A DNA stretch of 64,000 nt. Source: Bacteroidota bacterium. Lineage in GTDB: Bacteria > Bacteroidota > Bacteroidia > Bacteroidales > Lentimicrobiaceae. Position numbers and translations under genes: made by a program. The stretch lies in assembly GCA_023417935.1 (NCBI GenBank), contig JAEZDY010000024.1, positions 186,001 through 250,000 on the forward strand, written 5' to 3'. The notes below the pieces were generated by a model. The model was given only the letters and a program-made list of their open reading frames with translations. It did not search any database and was not told the origin of the DNA. Below are positions 63,812 through 64,000 of this stretch, one piece after another; within the stretch, counting starts at the first letter, position 1; the number at the start of each line of letters is the position of its first letter.

Positions 63812-64000
63812 TTATTTTGCATCAAAAACTTCAATGCCGCTCCAGTCATCAGGCAGCTGTTTTCCGGTGATGTTTCTGCAGCGATTTATATAAAAAGCAG
63901 CAGCAGCATCCTGAGGATTAATCTTAACTACTTCAGTAAATATTTCAATAGCCTCCTTGAATCTACGATTCTTGTAGGCATCTATACCTTTCCCAAACAA
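63812..64000 (-). CDS. C-terminal end of a TPR protein, probably an adenylate/guanylate cyclase
   Basis: Only the last 62 residues lie in the window; the frame is open to the edge. One TPR unit (YKNRRFKEAIEIFTEVVKINPQDAAAAFYINRC) is followed by PPDDW-type ending LPDDWSGIEVFDAK. Class III cyclases with CHASE2 and TPR often end in an ExDWxGxxxxxxK stretch, hence the suggestion; the cyclase domain itself is outside the window. Confidence 0.6.
   Translation of the reverse strand: MFGKGIDAYKNRRFKEAIEIFTEVVKINPQDAAAAFYINRCRNITGKQLPDDWSGIEVFDAK

Overview
The window reads as chromosomal DNA from a member of the Bacteroidota, probably an anaerobic or fermentative member of the Bacteroidales or a close relative. 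The evidence is the gliding-motility pair gldE/gldD after mutY-ssb, families largely confined to the phylum (DUF4175, DUF4249, DUF4292, DUF6249, DUF6266, a TonB receptor with CarboxypepD_reg-like domain, CreD with a short winged-helix regulator), promoters of the Bacteroidota type (TTTG, about 20 bp, TAnnTTTG) and an almost complete lack of Shine-Dalgarno sequences. Genes are dense on both strands. No insertion sequence, prophage, CRISPR array or rRNA was seen.

Layout. 1-8 kb: end of purN, then bcd-etfB-etfA (acyl-CoA dehydrogenase and its electron-transfer flavoprotein), lnt, and a divergent ptb-buk pair (phosphotransbutyrylase, butyrate kinase). 7.5-11 kb: a DUF6266 gene and a creD operon with its own winged-helix regulator and two copies of a palindromic operator. 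11-19 kb: a metallo-beta-lactamase-fold hydrolase, then a tight four-gene cell-surface operon (exported protein, TonB-dependent receptor, DUF4249 lipoprotein, MG2-like exported protein). 19-25.5 kb: a leucine/isovalerate-type cluster (methylcrotonyl-CoA carboxylase beta and alpha, methylglutaconyl-CoA hydratase type enzyme, acyl-CoA dehydrogenase, HMG-CoA lyase). 25.7-31.6 kb: CorA-like transporter, trpS, RNase G, a 29-residue mS38-like protein, HU, mutY, ssb. 31.7-36.2 kb: an HMG-CoA-lyase-like protein without its cysteine, acetoacetate-type CoA-transferase subunits, free methionine sulfoxide reductase and a second, divergent butyrate kinase. 36.4-46.7 kb: gldE, gldD, a MORN-type repeat protein, nadA, rpiB, a LutB-like Fe-S protein, fructosamine-kinase-like, ECF sigma factor with membrane partner, DUF6249, thpR. 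46.8-64 kb: tRNA-Ala(GGC), tatA, EnvC-like protein, DUF4292 lipoprotein, TPR protein, dut, flippase, NtrY-like kinase, methyltransferase, mnmG, ybeY, DUF4175 and the C-terminus of a probable cyclase.

How it fits together. Acyl-CoA formation and breakdown run through the left half. Leucine-derived or short-chain acyl-CoAs can be handled by the carboxylase/hydratase/lyase cluster, the two acyl-CoA dehydrogenases with EtfAB, the CoA-transferase and Ptb-Buk, giving ATP and short-chain acids. The right half is a housekeeping and envelope region.

Two non-genic signals stand out. (1) Two perfect 16-bp parS sites flank mnmG, one inside the first codons of the neighbouring methyltransferase gene, so this end of the window is probably near the replication origin. 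(2) Five small tandem arrays lie in intergenic spaces, mostly next to the acyl-CoA genes. Their repeat units are 11, 22, 22, 33 and 44 bp, all multiples of 11, and two of them begin inside the last codons of a gene (bcd, buk2) and run on past the stop. I know of no description of this pattern.
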